A stretch of DNA of 27,281 nucleotides from an uncultured Prevotella sp. (lineage in GTDB: Bacteria; Bacteroidota; Bacteroidia; Bacteroidales; Bacteroidaceae): NCBI GenBank assembly GCA_900548195.1, contig URJQ01000020.1:1-27281 (forward strand), read 5' to 3'. Below, piece by piece: positions 8,615 to 16,283 of the stretch (within the stretch, counting starts at the first letter, position 1; every line of letters begins with the position of its first letter). Made by a program: the position numbers and the translations under genes. Under the pieces are notes generated by a model. The model searched no databases, was not told the origin of the DNA, and saw only the letters and a program-made list of their open reading frames with translations.

Positions 8615-8622
8615 TAATTTTG
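8615..8622 (+). promoter_or_regulatory. -7 promoter element of the rplU-rpmA operon
   Basis: TAATTTTG followed by CA matches the Bacteroidota TAnnTTTG element. No TTTG sits exactly 19-20 bases upstream (one occurs closer, near 8599-8602), so only the -7 half is firm. The predicted start near 8629 gives a leader of about 80 bases. Confidence 0.6.
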
Positions 8623-8628
8623 CATCCG

Positions 8629-8711
8629 ATTTAGTCCGTTCGGGCTCGAAAAAGCAATGACGCGGTGTCATTCGCCTGGCGGAAGTAACCATTTTACAAT
8701 AATAAAAGTAA
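8629..8711 (+). promoter_or_regulatory. Structured 5' leader of rplU, candidate ribosomal-protein leader
   Basis: The leader can form a GUCC/GGGC hairpin (8634-8645) and a perfect 6-bp hairpin AATGAC/GTCATT (8656-8672) with loop GCGGT, followed by the compact CGCCTGGCG. Ribosomal protein operons often carry autoregulatory leader structures, and L21 leaders are known in other bacteria. That this one binds L21 or L27 is inference. Confidence 0.4.
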
Positions 8712-9029
8712 ATGTACGCAATTGTAGAAATCAACGGCCAGCAGTTCAAGGCTGAAGAAGGCAAGAAACTCTTCGTGCACCACATTAAGGAAGCACAGGA
8801 AGGTCAGACCGTTGAGTTTGAGAAGGTACTTCTCGTAGATAACGAGGGTGCTATCACAGTAGGCGCTCCAACTGTAGAGGGCGCAAAAGTAGTATGTGAA
8901 GTTGTTCAGCCACTCGTAAAGGGTGACAAGGTGATTGTCTTCAAGATGAAGCGTCGTAAGGACGAGCGCAAGCGCAACGGTCATCGTGCACAGTTCACAC
9001 AGGTAGTAATTAAATCAGTAGTAGCTTAA
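8712..9029 (+). CDS. rplU: 50S ribosomal protein L21
   Basis: A 105-residue large-subunit ribosomal protein that binds 23S rRNA. MYAIVEINGQQFKAEEGKKL is the classic L21 start, and the middle (VLLVDNEGAITVGAPTVEGA) and basic C-terminal segment (FKMKRRKDERKRNGHRAQF) are typical, including the lysine/arginine stretch that contacts rRNA. Length is normal. It is the first gene of a two-gene operon with rpmA (19-base gap), the usual bacterial arrangement, and has its own promoter element and a structured leader. Confidence 0.97.
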   Translation: MYAIVEINGQQFKAEEGKKLFVHHIKEAQEGQTVEFEKVLLVDNEGAITVGAPTVEGAKVVCEVVQPLVKGDKVIVFKMKRRKDERKRNGHRAQFTQVVIKSVVA

Positions 9030-9032
9030 ATC

Positions 9033-9038
9033 AGGAGG
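9033..9038 (+). promoter_or_regulatory. Strong Shine-Dalgarno sequence of rpmA
   Basis: A full AGGAGG lies 10 bases before the rpmA ATG. Most genes in this window have no such site, as is usual for Bacteroidota, so this one stands out; it suits a highly translated second cistron. Confidence 0.7.
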
Positions 9039-9048
9039 AACGTAAGAA

Positions 9049-9312
9049 ATGGCACACAAAAAAGGTGTAGGTAGTTCTAAGAACGGCCGTGAATCCGCTT
9101 CTCAGCGACTTGGTGTTAAGATCTTCGGTGGTCAGTCAGTTATTGCTGGCAATATCATCGTTCGTCAGCGTGGCAACAAGCACTTCGCAGGTGCTGGCGT
9201 TGCTCAGGGTAAGGACGACACACTCTATGCTCTCATTGATGGAACTGTAAACTTCCACAAAGGAAAGTTCAACAAGAGCGTGGTATCTGTAATACCTTCT
9301 GCTGAAGCATAA
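9049..9312 (+). CDS. rpmA: 50S ribosomal protein L27
   Basis: An 87-residue large-subunit protein whose N-terminal tail reaches the peptidyl-transferase centre. MAHKKGVGSSKNGRESASQR and LGVKIFGGQSVIAGNIIVRQRG are diagnostic of L27. The N-terminus begins directly with the mature AHKKG sequence, so there is no cleavable extension of the Firmicutes type. It is the second gene of the rplU operon and is followed by a shared terminator. Confidence 0.97.
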   Translation: MAHKKGVGSSKNGRESASQRLGVKIFGGQSVIAGNIIVRQRGNKHFAGAGVAQGKDDTLYALIDGTVNFHKGKFNKSVVSVIPSAEA

Positions 9313-9344
9313 TAACTTATTCAAAACTTATTCCAAACAAACAT

Positions 9345-9375
9345 AAAAGGCAAGAGATTATATCTCCTGCCTTTT
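9345..9375. terminator. Terminator between convergent rpmA and the HAD phosphatase gene
   Basis: A 14-bp inverted repeat (9345-9358 with 9362-9375) has AAAAGGCA on one arm and TGCCTTTT on the other. It carries a poly-A/poly-T flank on both sides, so it can stop transcription from either direction. The only imperfect pair becomes a G-U wobble in minus-strand RNA. Confidence 0.8.
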
Positions 9376-9408
9376 CTCGTATATGATGGTTGTTATTTGG
9401 TTAGGCAA

Positions 9409-10059
9409 CTATCTTATATCGCTTATCTCTAATGGGGAAGAAACAAAGCAAGTAGCTCCTTTTTCTGTAAGAAACTCCTTCTCTCTAAATCCCCATAACA
9501 CAGTGATACAAGGTAAGGAAGAATTGTGGGCTGTATCAATGTCCACCTCACTATCTCCTATATAGACAGACTCTTCTGGTGAGACATTCAGTTTTCTCAT
9601 TACTTCCACTACCATATCAGGATAAGGCTTCTTTCTTATTCCAGCGGCCTCATTCTCGCCTACGGCAATATCTATTAGTCCAGGAAAATATTTTTCACAC
9701 AATGCTTTAGTTGCTTTGTCGAATTTATTGCTCACTACAGCCACTTTCTTACCAGCATTTTTCAAAGCTTTAAGCATATCGATAATTCCGTCATATGGTT
9801 TAGTTGTGTCCTCATTATGAATAAGATAATGTTTCTGGAAGATGGATAGCGTGCGAAGGGTGTCGTCCTCTGATGTGCCAGAAGGAACAGCCCTTTCTAT
9901 CAATACCTTTACTCCATTACCTACCATATTGCGCACTTCTTCAAGAGTATGAATAGGGTAGTGGTTTTGCTCCATTGCATAGTTTACACTATTAGCAAGA
10001 TCTTCCAATGTATAAAGCAACGTACCGTCAAGGTCGAATATATAACATGAGTATTTCAT
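9409..10059 (-). CDS. HAD family hydrolase, phosphoglycolate phosphatase-like
   Basis: A 216-residue soluble phosphatase of the haloacid dehalogenase superfamily. Motif I is FDLDGTL with the aspartyl nucleophile at residue 9 and the acid at 11; motif II is the serine of VVSNK; motif III is the lysine in KKPYPD; motif IV is YIGDSEVDID. The helical cap between motif I and II (about residues 16-85) is the C1 type seen in Gph/PpaX phosphatases, which fits phosphoglycolate or pyrophosphate-type substrates, but specificity cannot be fixed from motifs. It converges on rpmA and shares a terminator with it. It lies 262 bases downstream of clpC on the same strand with a long inverted repeat in between. 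Confidence 0.85.
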   Translation of the reverse strand: MKYSCYIFDLDGTLLYTLEDLANSVNYAMEQNHYPIHTLEEVRNMVGNGVKVLIERAVPSGTSEDDTLRTLSIFQKHYLIHNEDTTKPYDGIIDMLKALKNAGKKVAVVSNKFDKATKALCEKYFPGLIDIAVGENEAAGIRKKPYPDMVVEVMRKLNVSPEESVYIGDSEVDIDTAHNSSLPCITVLWGFREKEFLTEKGATCFVSSPLEISDIR

Positions 10060-10117
10060 ATTTTGACATTTCTGTTAGGAAAATATTTGAGACTATTTTA
10101 CATAATGATTCACTAAA

Positions 10118-10182
10118 ACAACAGACAAAAACAAACAGGATATGTTTTTCTATTTTTATCTTTGTTTGTTTTTGTCTGTTGT
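10118..10182. repeat. Perfect 20-bp inverted repeat between clpC and the HAD gene
   Basis: The arms (10118-10137 and 10163-10182) are perfect reverse complements; their outer part reads ACAACAGACAAAAACAAACA, and the loop is 25 bases. In minus-strand RNA the hairpin lies about 140 bases past the clpC stop and is followed by TTTTAG, so it could terminate clpC transcripts or stabilise their 3' end. The rest of 10060-10321 shows no gene or tRNA. Confidence 0.6.
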
Positions 10183-10321
10183 GAATATTTCTGCCTATTA
10201 GTACTGAAAAATCAGAATAATATCTGCCAAATCTTATCAATCATATACACTGTCAGGCTTTGTCTTATTATTTGAGAGTTTTTTGTTTTATCATACTAAT
10301 AGCGTCCAATTGTCCTTTACT

Positions 10322-12871
10322 TCAATTACTTTTCAAAAGTTCTTCCTTTGTAATGGTGATTTCATCGCCTTCATGGATTTCTTCACTGAGTATCTTTTCG
10401 CATACAGAGTCTTCTATGTATGTCTGTATCGCACGTTTTAGAGGTCGTGCGCCAAACTGTACATCATATCCCTTTTCTGCGACGAAGTCTTTGGCGTCAT
10501 CTTCCACATGGATTGAATAACCAAGTGCCTTCATTCGTTTCTCGAGTCCTGCTAATTCTATGTCGATAATCTTTCTTATAGCATTGAGATCAAGTTGGTT
10601 GAAGGTGATTATTTCATCAAGTCTATTAAGAAATTCTGGTGCGAACTGCTTACTTAGACTTTTCTGAATAATGGAGCGAGCATATTCTTTATCCTTTTCA
10701 TTCATATTGACAGAAAGTCCGTTGCCAGCAGTAAAGCCGACTCCATGTGCGAACTCCTTCAGTTGGCGGGTTCCTGCATTGGAAGTCATGATAATGACAG
10801 TATTGCGGAAATCTACCAATCTGCCGTTTCCATCAGTCAGTCGACCTTCATCAAGTACTTGCAGGAGCATATTGAATACGTTTCCGTGTGCTTTTTCTAT
10901 TTCATCGAGCAACACAATGCTGTAAGGCTTGCGTCTTACTTGTTCTGTCAGCTGACCACCTTCTTCATAACCCACATATCCAGGAGGAGCTCCTACAAGT
11001 CTGGATGTATTGAACGCTTCGGTATATTCACTCATATCAATACGAATAAGAGCATCAGCAGAGCCAAACATATGCTCAGCAAGCTTTTTCGCAAGGAAAG
11101 TCTTTCCTACACCGGTGGGTCCAAGAAACATGAATACGCCAATCGGATGATTAGGGTCGCGAAGTCCTATGCGGTTTCTTCTGATGGATTTCACCATCTT
11201 ATCAATGGCAGAATCCTGCGCTATTACTGCATTCTTCAGCACTTTGTCCATGCTGCGAAGACGCTCCATGTCGCTCTCAGCCATCCTTTGCACTGGAATA
11301 ATAGTCATCATCGATACAACATCAGCAACGTCGTCGGCAGATATTTCCTTAGGTTCTGGTGAGGCTTTTGATTGCCATTCCGCCTTAGATTTATCCAGTT
11401 GGTTTTCCAATTCGCTCTGATGATCACGATATTGGGCAGCAAGTTCAAAGTTTTGATTCTTCACTGACTCAATCTTCTTTTCCTTTGCTTCTGTGATTTT
11501 CTTTTCAATGTCAATGATTTCCTGTGGTATGTCGGTAAATTTCAAGTGCATACGAGCGCCTACTTCGTCTAAGGCATCGATAGCCTTATCCGGAAAAGCA
11601 CGGTCTGTGACATATCTTTCTGTCAGTTTGACACAAGCTTCCAGAGCCTCGTCTGTGTAACGGACATGATGATGCTCCTCGTAACGTTTCTTGAGATTTT
11701 GCAAGATTTGCAAGGTTTCTTCAGAAGTAGAAGGCTGGACAATGATTTTCTGGAAACGTCTTTCGAGAGCTCCGTCCTTTTCTATTGACTTGGAATACTC
11801 TTCAAGAGTGGTGGCACCGATACACTGTACCTTTCCTCTTGCAAGGGCAGGTTTCAGCATATTTGCGGCATCCATCGAACCTGCACCTCCACCTGCACCA
11901 ATGATAGTATGTATTTCATCGATGAATATAATGACATTTGGGTTCTCTTCAAGTTCCTTCACGAGAGCTTTGATGCGTTCCTCAAACTGTCCGCGGTATT
12001 TTGTGCCTGCCACCATGCCAGCAAGATCGAGAGAGACAAGTCTCTTATTATATAAAATAGGTGAGACCTTATTCTCGCTCAGCAACTGGGCAAGTCCTTC
12101 TACAATGGCACTTTTACCTACGCCTGGCTCACCGATAAGAATCGGATTATTCTTCTTTCTACGGCACAGTATTTCGGTAATACGCTGAATTTCCTTTTCT
12201 CTACCTACGCAAGGATCGAGTTTTCCTTCTGTGGCAGATTGCGTCAAGTCTATGGAAAAATTATCCAGAATAGGAGTCTTCCTTACGTTCTTGTTTCCGT
12301 GAGCGTTAGTTTTATCTGTAGTCTGAGTGCTTTTATTATTAGTTTTAGACTGTTCCTCTTCGCTGTCGTCCTCGGTCAAATCGAGTCCGTCAGTGACAGG
12401 TTTGTCCTTTTCAGCTGGAACATATTGCTCGCTGAAGTTCAGTACATCATCATAATTCATGTTGTTTTCCTCCATAATCTCTTTAGCAATGCTGTTGATA
12501 CCGTCGTGGAGCATCGCCAAGAGGACGTGTTTTACATCCACATTGTGGTCATGACTCATTCTGGCTTCAAGATTGGCAAGTCGCAATATGGTGTTAGCCT
12601 GATCGTTGAAGTCTAATAGGTCATTATCCTGTGAAGAGGAGTTGTCCTCTTGCCTATTGTAGATATTCTGGATTGTATCAATGAGTTGGTCAGCGATAGC
12701 TTGCTCATTCACATTGAGTTTTCTCATTGCCTGATGTGGAAAATCAAATTTGTCCTTTATCATAGCAAGAAGAAGATGCTCAGGGCGTATGGTATGGCTA
12801 TGCATCTGAGAGGCATATTGCTTTGTCCGACTCAATAGCGATGATAATTGTTCTGTATATTTGTATGTCAT
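10322..12871 (-). CDS. clpC: ATP-dependent Clp protease ATP-binding subunit, ClpC type
   Basis: An 849-residue AAA+ unfoldase. Order of parts: N-terminal adaptor/substrate domain (about 1-150), an acidic and Asn/Thr-rich linker (about 155-205), first AAA module with Walker A GEPGVGKS near 247 and IIFIDEIHT, a central coiled region with a UVR-like motif near 457-490 (ELAAQYRDHQSELE), and a second AAA module with Walker A GPTGVGKT near 581 and VLLDEIEKAH. The VGF in HGVGFTAG near 709 sits where ClpC proteins dock onto ClpP. The UVR motif separates it from ClpB. No clpP is in the window. Its start is 12 bases downstream of maf, so they form an operon. Confidence 0.94.
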   Translation of the reverse strand: MTYKYTEQLSSLLSRTKQYASQMHSHTIRPEHLLLAMIKDKFDFPHQAMRKLNVNEQAIADQLIDTIQNIYNRQEDNSSSQDNDLLDFNDQANTILRLANLEARMSHDHNVDVKHVLLAMLHDGINSIAKEIMEENNMNYDDVLNFSEQYVPAEKDKPVTDGLDLTEDDSEEEQSKTNNKSTQTTDKTNAHGNKNVRKTPILDNFSIDLTQSATEGKLDPCVGREKEIQRITEILCRRKKNNPILIGEPGVGKSAIVEGLAQLLSENKVSPILYNKRLVSLDLAGMVAGTKYRGQFEERIKALVKELEENPNVIIFIDEIHTIIGAGGGAGSMDAANMLKPALARGKVQCIGATTLEEYSKSIEKDGALERRFQKIIVQPSTSEETLQILQNLKKRYEEHHHVRYTDEALEACVKLTERYVTDRAFPDKAIDALDEVGARMHLKFTDIPQEIIDIEKKITEAKEKKIESVKNQNFELAAQYRDHQSELENQLDKSKAEWQSKASPEPKEISADDVADVVSMMTIIPVQRMAESDMERLRSMDKVLKNAVIAQDSAIDKMVKSIRRNRIGLRDPNHPIGVFMFLGPTGVGKTFLAKKLAEHMFGSADALIRIDMSEYTEAFNTSRLVGAPPGYVGYEEGGQLTEQVRRKPYSIVLLDEIEKAHGNVFNMLLQVLDEGRLTDGNGRLVDFRNTVIIMTSNAGTRQLKEFAHGVGFTAGNGLSVNMNEKDKEYARSIIQKSLSKQFAPEFLNRLDEIITFNQLDLNAIRKIIDIELAGLEKRMKALGYSIHVEDDAKDFVAEKGYDVQFGARPLKRAIQTYIEDSVCEKILSEEIHEGDEITITKEELLKSN

Positions 12872-12883
12872 ATACGAGTTTAC

Positions 12884-13492
12884 TTACAAAAGCTGTGCCA
12901 TCATATGGAGCTCGTCATTAATCCTTTGGACTGGAAGCCCCATCACATTGAAGTAACTACCTTCCAATCGCGTAACTCCTATATACCCAATCCATTCCTG
13001 AATGCCGTAAGCTCCTGCTTTGTCAAAAGGTTTGTAGTGGTCTATATAATAATAGATTTCTTCGTCAGTCAGTTCTCTGAATGTGACATCTGTACAAACA
13101 GAAAACGACTTTTCATACTTGGCAGACAAGAGGCAAACTCCAGTAAACACCTGATGAGTTCTTCCGCTTATTAAGCGCAACATCCTGTGAGCATCATCGC
13201 GAGATACGGGTTTTCCGAGTATTTCATCGTCAACCGCAACTACAGTATCAGCAGTTACAATGACTGTGTTGTCTGTCATCTTAATGTCGGATGGTACATA
13301 TTGGGCATCGGCAAACCAATCTTTATAAGGGACTGCTTTCTTCTGGGCGATAAACCCTGCAACTTCATTGACTGGCAAAGAGTTTGGATAACTCTCATCA
13401 ATGCCTTTGATTATGTGTACTTCGTATGGAATATCAAGACCTCCCAGAAGTTCTCGTCTTCTTGGAGAATTGCTTGCCAATATTAGTTTCAT
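12884..13492 (-). CDS. maf: Maf family nucleotide pyrophosphatase
   Basis: A 202-residue soluble pyrophosphatase of the Maf/HAM1-like fold that hydrolyses non-canonical or surplus nucleoside triphosphates. Diagnostic segments are LASNSPRRRELL at the N-terminus, VTADTVVAVDDEILGKP around residue 80-95 with the conserved aspartate, GRTHQVFTGVCLL, KPFDKAGAYGIQEW and GSYFNVMGLPV. The KAGAYGIQ form is that of the YhdE-type dTTP/UTP pyrophosphatases. It lies 63 bases after kdsC and 12 bases before clpC on the same strand, suggesting shared transcription. Confidence 0.93.
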   Translation of the reverse strand: MKLILASNSPRRRELLGGLDIPYEVHIIKGIDESYPNSLPVNEVAGFIAQKKAVPYKDWFADAQYVPSDIKMTDNTVIVTADTVVAVDDEILGKPVSRDDAHRMLRLISGRTHQVFTGVCLLSAKYEKSFSVCTDVTFRELTDEEIYYYIDHYKPFDKAGAYGIQEWIGYIGVTRLEGSYFNVMGLPVQRINDELHMMAQLL

Positions 13493-13555
13493 TATAGATT
13501 ATAAACCAATAATTATAATTTCGTGAATTAAGAATAATGAATTAGGCATTAAGAT

Positions 13556-14074
13556 CTACCATCCAAATGCCTTTGCAGAACTGAGCCACAAGTCTTTTGC
13601 TCGTAGCACCTGCTCCAGTATATCTCTGACACATCCGTTGCCTCCTGGATTTGGACTGACATAAGTGGATATATCTTTGATGTCACTGCAAGCATCAGAC
13701 GGACAACAAGAGCAACCTACTCGTGACATTATCTCATAATCCGGAATATCATCGCCCACATATATTATCTCCTCGTCTGTAAGTCCGTTTTTCTTACAGT
13801 AATCTTCATAGATGGAAACCTTTACTGCCGCGCCCATGAAGATGTCTTTCATGCCGAGCTTAGAGTAACGATACACGATGGAGTCGTCCTTGCCTCCTGT
13901 CAGGATAGCGAGACGAATGCCTTGCTTTGCAGCTAATTGTATTGCATAACCGTCTTTGATATTCATTGTGCGGATAGGATTTCCATTGCTGTCCATAGGT
14001 ATTGTGTTATCACTTAAAACCCCATCGACATCGAATATCACTGTGGTTATTTTACTCAAATCGTAGTTGATCAT
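13556..14074 (-). CDS. kdsC: 3-deoxy-D-manno-octulosonate 8-phosphate phosphatase (KdsC-type HAD)
   Basis: A 172-residue capless HAD phosphatase that releases phosphate from Kdo-8-phosphate in lipopolysaccharide core synthesis. FDVDGVLSD carries the nucleophile Asp15 and acid Asp17; LAILTGGKDDSI is motif II; YVGDDIPDYEIM is motif IV; and the C-terminal PGGNGCVRDILE matches the GGxGxxR(E/D) tail that closes over the neighbouring subunit's active site in KdsC tetramers. Length is normal. A Gram-negative outer membrane fits the organism. It is between the FNT channel gene (78-base gap upstream) and maf. Confidence 0.92.
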   Translation of the reverse strand: MINYDLSKITTVIFDVDGVLSDNTIPMDSNGNPIRTMNIKDGYAIQLAAKQGIRLAILTGGKDDSIVYRYSKLGMKDIFMGAAVKVSIYEDYCKKNGLTDEEIIYVGDDIPDYEIMSRVGCSCCPSDACSDIKDISTYVSPNPGGNGCVRDILEQVLRAKDLWLSSAKAFGW

Positions 14075-14152
14075 AGTTTATTTTTCTTGGTCAATATATG
14101 TGTGTAAATACATTATAGTGGAAAGCCCTGCCCTTTGTCTTAGATTGTATGG

Positions 14153-14785
14153 TCAAATCTTTGAGAAACAGAGACTTCCGATAGCATTTCCGAATATCAT
14201 TATCAGCAGATTGATACTGAATCCGAGAGGCAGTTCCATAACTCTTTCTGCCACATGGGCAAAACCGTCGCCAGCTATCCACATCCAGAAATAGCCAAAG
14301 TTGGCAATGCAGTGTTCAAACCCACAGAGGATGAAGAACATAATAGGCATGATGACAGTTAGAGGGTTTTGACTTTTCTTCCAACCGTTTACGGCAAGAT
14401 ACATCATCACTCCGCATCCCCATGATAGGAAGAGGGCGCTGTACCATGTTTGTGAGCATTTCGTATTAACCATCGCATCTACTGCCGAAAGGTCAAGTCG
14501 ACTCGCATTCGCAAGAGCGCAAACGATGGCAATTCCAATAAAGTTGAACAGAATGATAGGGAGCATTCCCTTTCTCGGATTCCATAAATCTTTAAATCTT
14601 TCTACATAGCCTATTCTTCCTGTATATAAAGGATAACCTTTGATAAGAATACTGAGCAGTCCAAGTGAGAACAGAAATGAACCGAGAATGTGACTTTCAG
14701 TTGCGACATAGACAATATCTCCCAGTCCGATGAGGATACCTGCAAGAATCGCCTGAATGTAAAATAGTGTTTGGCCTTTTTGCAT
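14153..14785 (-). CDS. Formate/nitrite transporter (FNT) family channel
   Basis: A 210-residue inner-membrane protein with six hydrophobic segments, predicted to move small monovalent anions such as formate, nitrite or hydrosulphide. The best family mark is GFEHCIANFGYF near residue 155-165, containing the histidine that lines the FNT pore; CGVMMYLAVNGW and NFIGIAIVCAL are also typical, as is the final LLIMIFGNAIGSL. I use ATG at 14785: the upstream extension to 14854 adds 23 residues with no family match and would start upstream of the promoter element at 14816-14823. The anion cannot be assigned. Formate export would suit a pyruvate-fermenting anaerobe, but that is inference. Confidence 0.82.
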   Translation of the reverse strand: MQKGQTLFYIQAILAGILIGLGDIVYVATESHILGSFLFSLGLLSILIKGYPLYTGRIGYVERFKDLWNPRKGMLPIILFNFIGIAIVCALANASRLDLSAVDAMVNTKCSQTWYSALFLSWGCGVMMYLAVNGWKKSQNPLTVIMPIMFFILCGFEHCIANFGYFWMWIAGDGFAHVAERVMELPLGFSINLLIMIFGNAIGSLCFSKI

Positions 14786-14815
14786 ATAAATGTGTTGTAA
14801 TTTGGAATTGCAATG

Positions 14816-14823
14816 CAAAAGTA
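14816..14823 (-). promoter_or_regulatory. -7 promoter element upstream of the FNT gene
   Basis: On the minus strand this reads TACTTTTG followed by CA, matching TAnnTTTG. The -33 position is weak. It supports the shorter FNT start at 14785, with a leader of about 24 bases. Confidence 0.5.
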
Positions 14824-14905
14824 ACAAAAAAAACTGACATAAAGAAGATTTCATACTTTCAGTTACTCTTTTTTAGTGAAAAAAAGATGATTATATAAAA
14901 AACAG

Positions 14906-14913
14906 TACCTTTG
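14906..14913 (+). promoter_or_regulatory. -7 promoter element of the ugd remnant
   Basis: TACCTTTG matches TAnnTTTG and lies about 70 bases before the ugd ATG. No good TTTG is found at the -33 position. It suggests the broken gene may still be transcribed. Confidence 0.5.
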
Positions 14914-14985
14914 TATGCAGTAAATAAAACTGATATATTTTATATAAACAACGGACAACCTTGTAAACTATAATAAACTCTCAAT

Positions 14986-15468
14986 ATGCGTGAATATAAA
15001 GAAATAAAAGTGGCAGTAGCCGGAACTGGTTATGTAGGACTTAGTATTGCAACTCTTCTTGCGCAGCACCATCATGTGACAGCAGTGGATGTGATACCTG
15101 AAAAAGTAGATAAGATAAATAATCATATTTCGCCAATTCAGGATGAATACATAGAGAAATATCTTACTGAAAAGCAATTGAATCTCATTGCTACTCTTGA
15201 TGGTAGAGAAGCTTATAGAGATGCAGATTTTGTGGTAATTGCAGCACCTACGAATTATGACCCTGTCAAGAATTATTTCGACACCAGTCATGTAGAGGAG
15301 GTAATCGATCTCGTACTGGAAGTCAATCCAGAGGCTACTATGGTGATAAAAGCCACTATACCAGTAGGTTATTGTCGTTCACTTTATGTAAAATATGCAC
15401 AGAAATTAGCCTCAATGCCACCATTGGCTGACGGCAGGCGTCGAGAATTCCGCCTGCTCTGTGCTTAG
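14986..15468 (+). pseudogene. ugd: UDP-glucose 6-dehydrogenase, N-terminal fragment
   Basis: This reads as the NAD-binding first part of UDP-glucose/UDP-N-acetyl-sugar 6-dehydrogenase: VAVAGTGYVGLSIATLL is the Rossmann start, followed by SPIQDEYIEKYL, VVIAAPTNYDP and MVIKATIPVGY. The family normally runs to about 390-430 residues, but here the frame closes after about 160 residues. The last family-like residues are EFRLL, where normal proteins continue with a FSPEFLRES-type segment; instead a Cys-Ala-stop follows. The break at about 15459-15461 joins it out of frame to the C-terminal fragment. The catalytic cysteine and lysine region is missing, so the product cannot be an active dehydrogenase. 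Decay or an assembly collapse are both possible. Confidence 0.8.
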
Positions 15469-15808
15469 AAAAGCTGGTTGGTATGACTACTCAAGTAATA
15501 TACAGTATGCCAAGGAGTCTTCCTGTTATACCATTGGAGTGTATCGCCTTACAATGAAATCAAACTCAGATAATTTCCGTCAGTCTGCCATTCAGGGAAT
15601 TATGAAGCGCATTAATGCAAAAGGGGCAGAAGTCATCATCTACGAGCCAAAACTTGAAGATGGTACCACATTCTTTGGCAGTAAGGTGGTCAATGACCTT
15701 GACAAGTTCAAGTCATTGTCGCATGCCATCATTGCCAATCGTTACGATACTTGTCTTGATGATGTAGAAAGTAAGGTTTATACACGTGACATTTTCCGTC
15801 GTGACTAA
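15461..15808 (+). pseudogene. ugd: UDP-glucose 6-dehydrogenase, C-terminal fragment
   Basis: This frame (from GTG at 15461) encodes about 115 residues of the UDP-binding C-terminal domain: VLRKAGWYDYS, TIGVYRLTMKSNSDNFRQS, GAEVIIYEPKLEDGTTFFGS and the terminal YTRDIFRRD, all typical of Bacteroidota Ugd. About 150-190 residues expected between this and the N-terminal fragment are absent, including the GGxCxPKD catalytic cysteine motif. The missing segment is about 0.5 kb and not a multiple of three, because the two fragments are in different frames. The GTG is the fragment edge rather than a believable start. Confidence 0.78.
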
Positions 15809-15843
15809 ACAAAAAAAGTAGGGTAGTTCTAATTACTCGATCC

Positions 15844-15897
15844 TGGGTTTTCGACATGTTGGTTTCAGACTATATTGTTGAAAACCCATATTTTTAT
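15844..15897 (+). terminator. Terminator after the ugd remnant
   Basis: A 13-bp stem, TGGGTTTTCGACA (15844-15856) with TGTTGAAAACCCA (15876-15888), contains one G-U pair that forms only in plus-strand RNA, and is followed by TATTTTTAT. It fits termination of ugd transcription. Confidence 0.65.
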
Positions 15898-15958
15898 CAG
15901 AAAGTGAATCTTTCGAATGTAAAACGAAAAATTTTGATTATCTTTCAGAAAGATTTAT

Positions 15959-16134
15959 CCCAAATCGGTCATTAGTACAACCTTTTTTTGTGGTTGATTT
16001 TGTAACTATTTGATTATAAGCCTTTATAGTAATCTCTAATGACCGCCATCAGAAAATAGGTTTTATAAGTGACACATTGTCAATATGTTACAAATTTGAC
16101 CACAAATTATTCCACTTCTATTGACCGATTTTGG
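15959..16134. mobile_element. MITE-like element with terminal inverted repeats and TTTAT duplication
   Basis: The ends CCCAAATCGGTCA (15959-15971) and TGACCGATTTTGG (16122-16134) are inverted repeats matching at 12 of 13 positions. The similarity continues inward without gaps: 34 of 48 bases match, including TTTGTGGT and TTTGTAAC in both arms. TTTAT lies directly outside both ends (15954-15958 and 16135-16139), as expected for a 5-bp target duplication. A third inverted copy of the end, CTAATGACCG, lies inside at 16036-16045. At 176 bp it encodes no protein, so a parent transposase would have to act in trans. No matching element or transposase is elsewhere in the window. An alternative is a long structured RNA or regulatory region. 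Confidence 0.6.
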
Positions 16135-16193
16135 TTTATGTAAATTTCTGGCATTATCGTATCGCTAAAACTATACAATAATAAAGATTATAA

Positions 16194-16245
16194 CAAAAAA
16201 ATCCTGTCATTCCACGGCGTTTTAAACCAGAGAAATGACAGGATT
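16194..16245 (-). terminator. Terminator after nifJ
   Basis: The arms AATCCTGTCATT (16200-16211) and AATGACAGGATT (16234-16245) are perfect 12-bp inverted repeats with a 22-base loop. On the minus strand the stem is followed by a run of seven T, the expected form for nifJ. Confidence 0.8.
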
Positions 16246-16283
16246 ATCATTTATTTATTAGCTTATAAGCTTTCTAACTCAAA

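Noticed and set aside
14786..14854. Longer FNT start at 14854
   Set aside because: It adds 23 residues without family match and begins upstream of the best promoter element, so its start would not be transcribed from that promoter.
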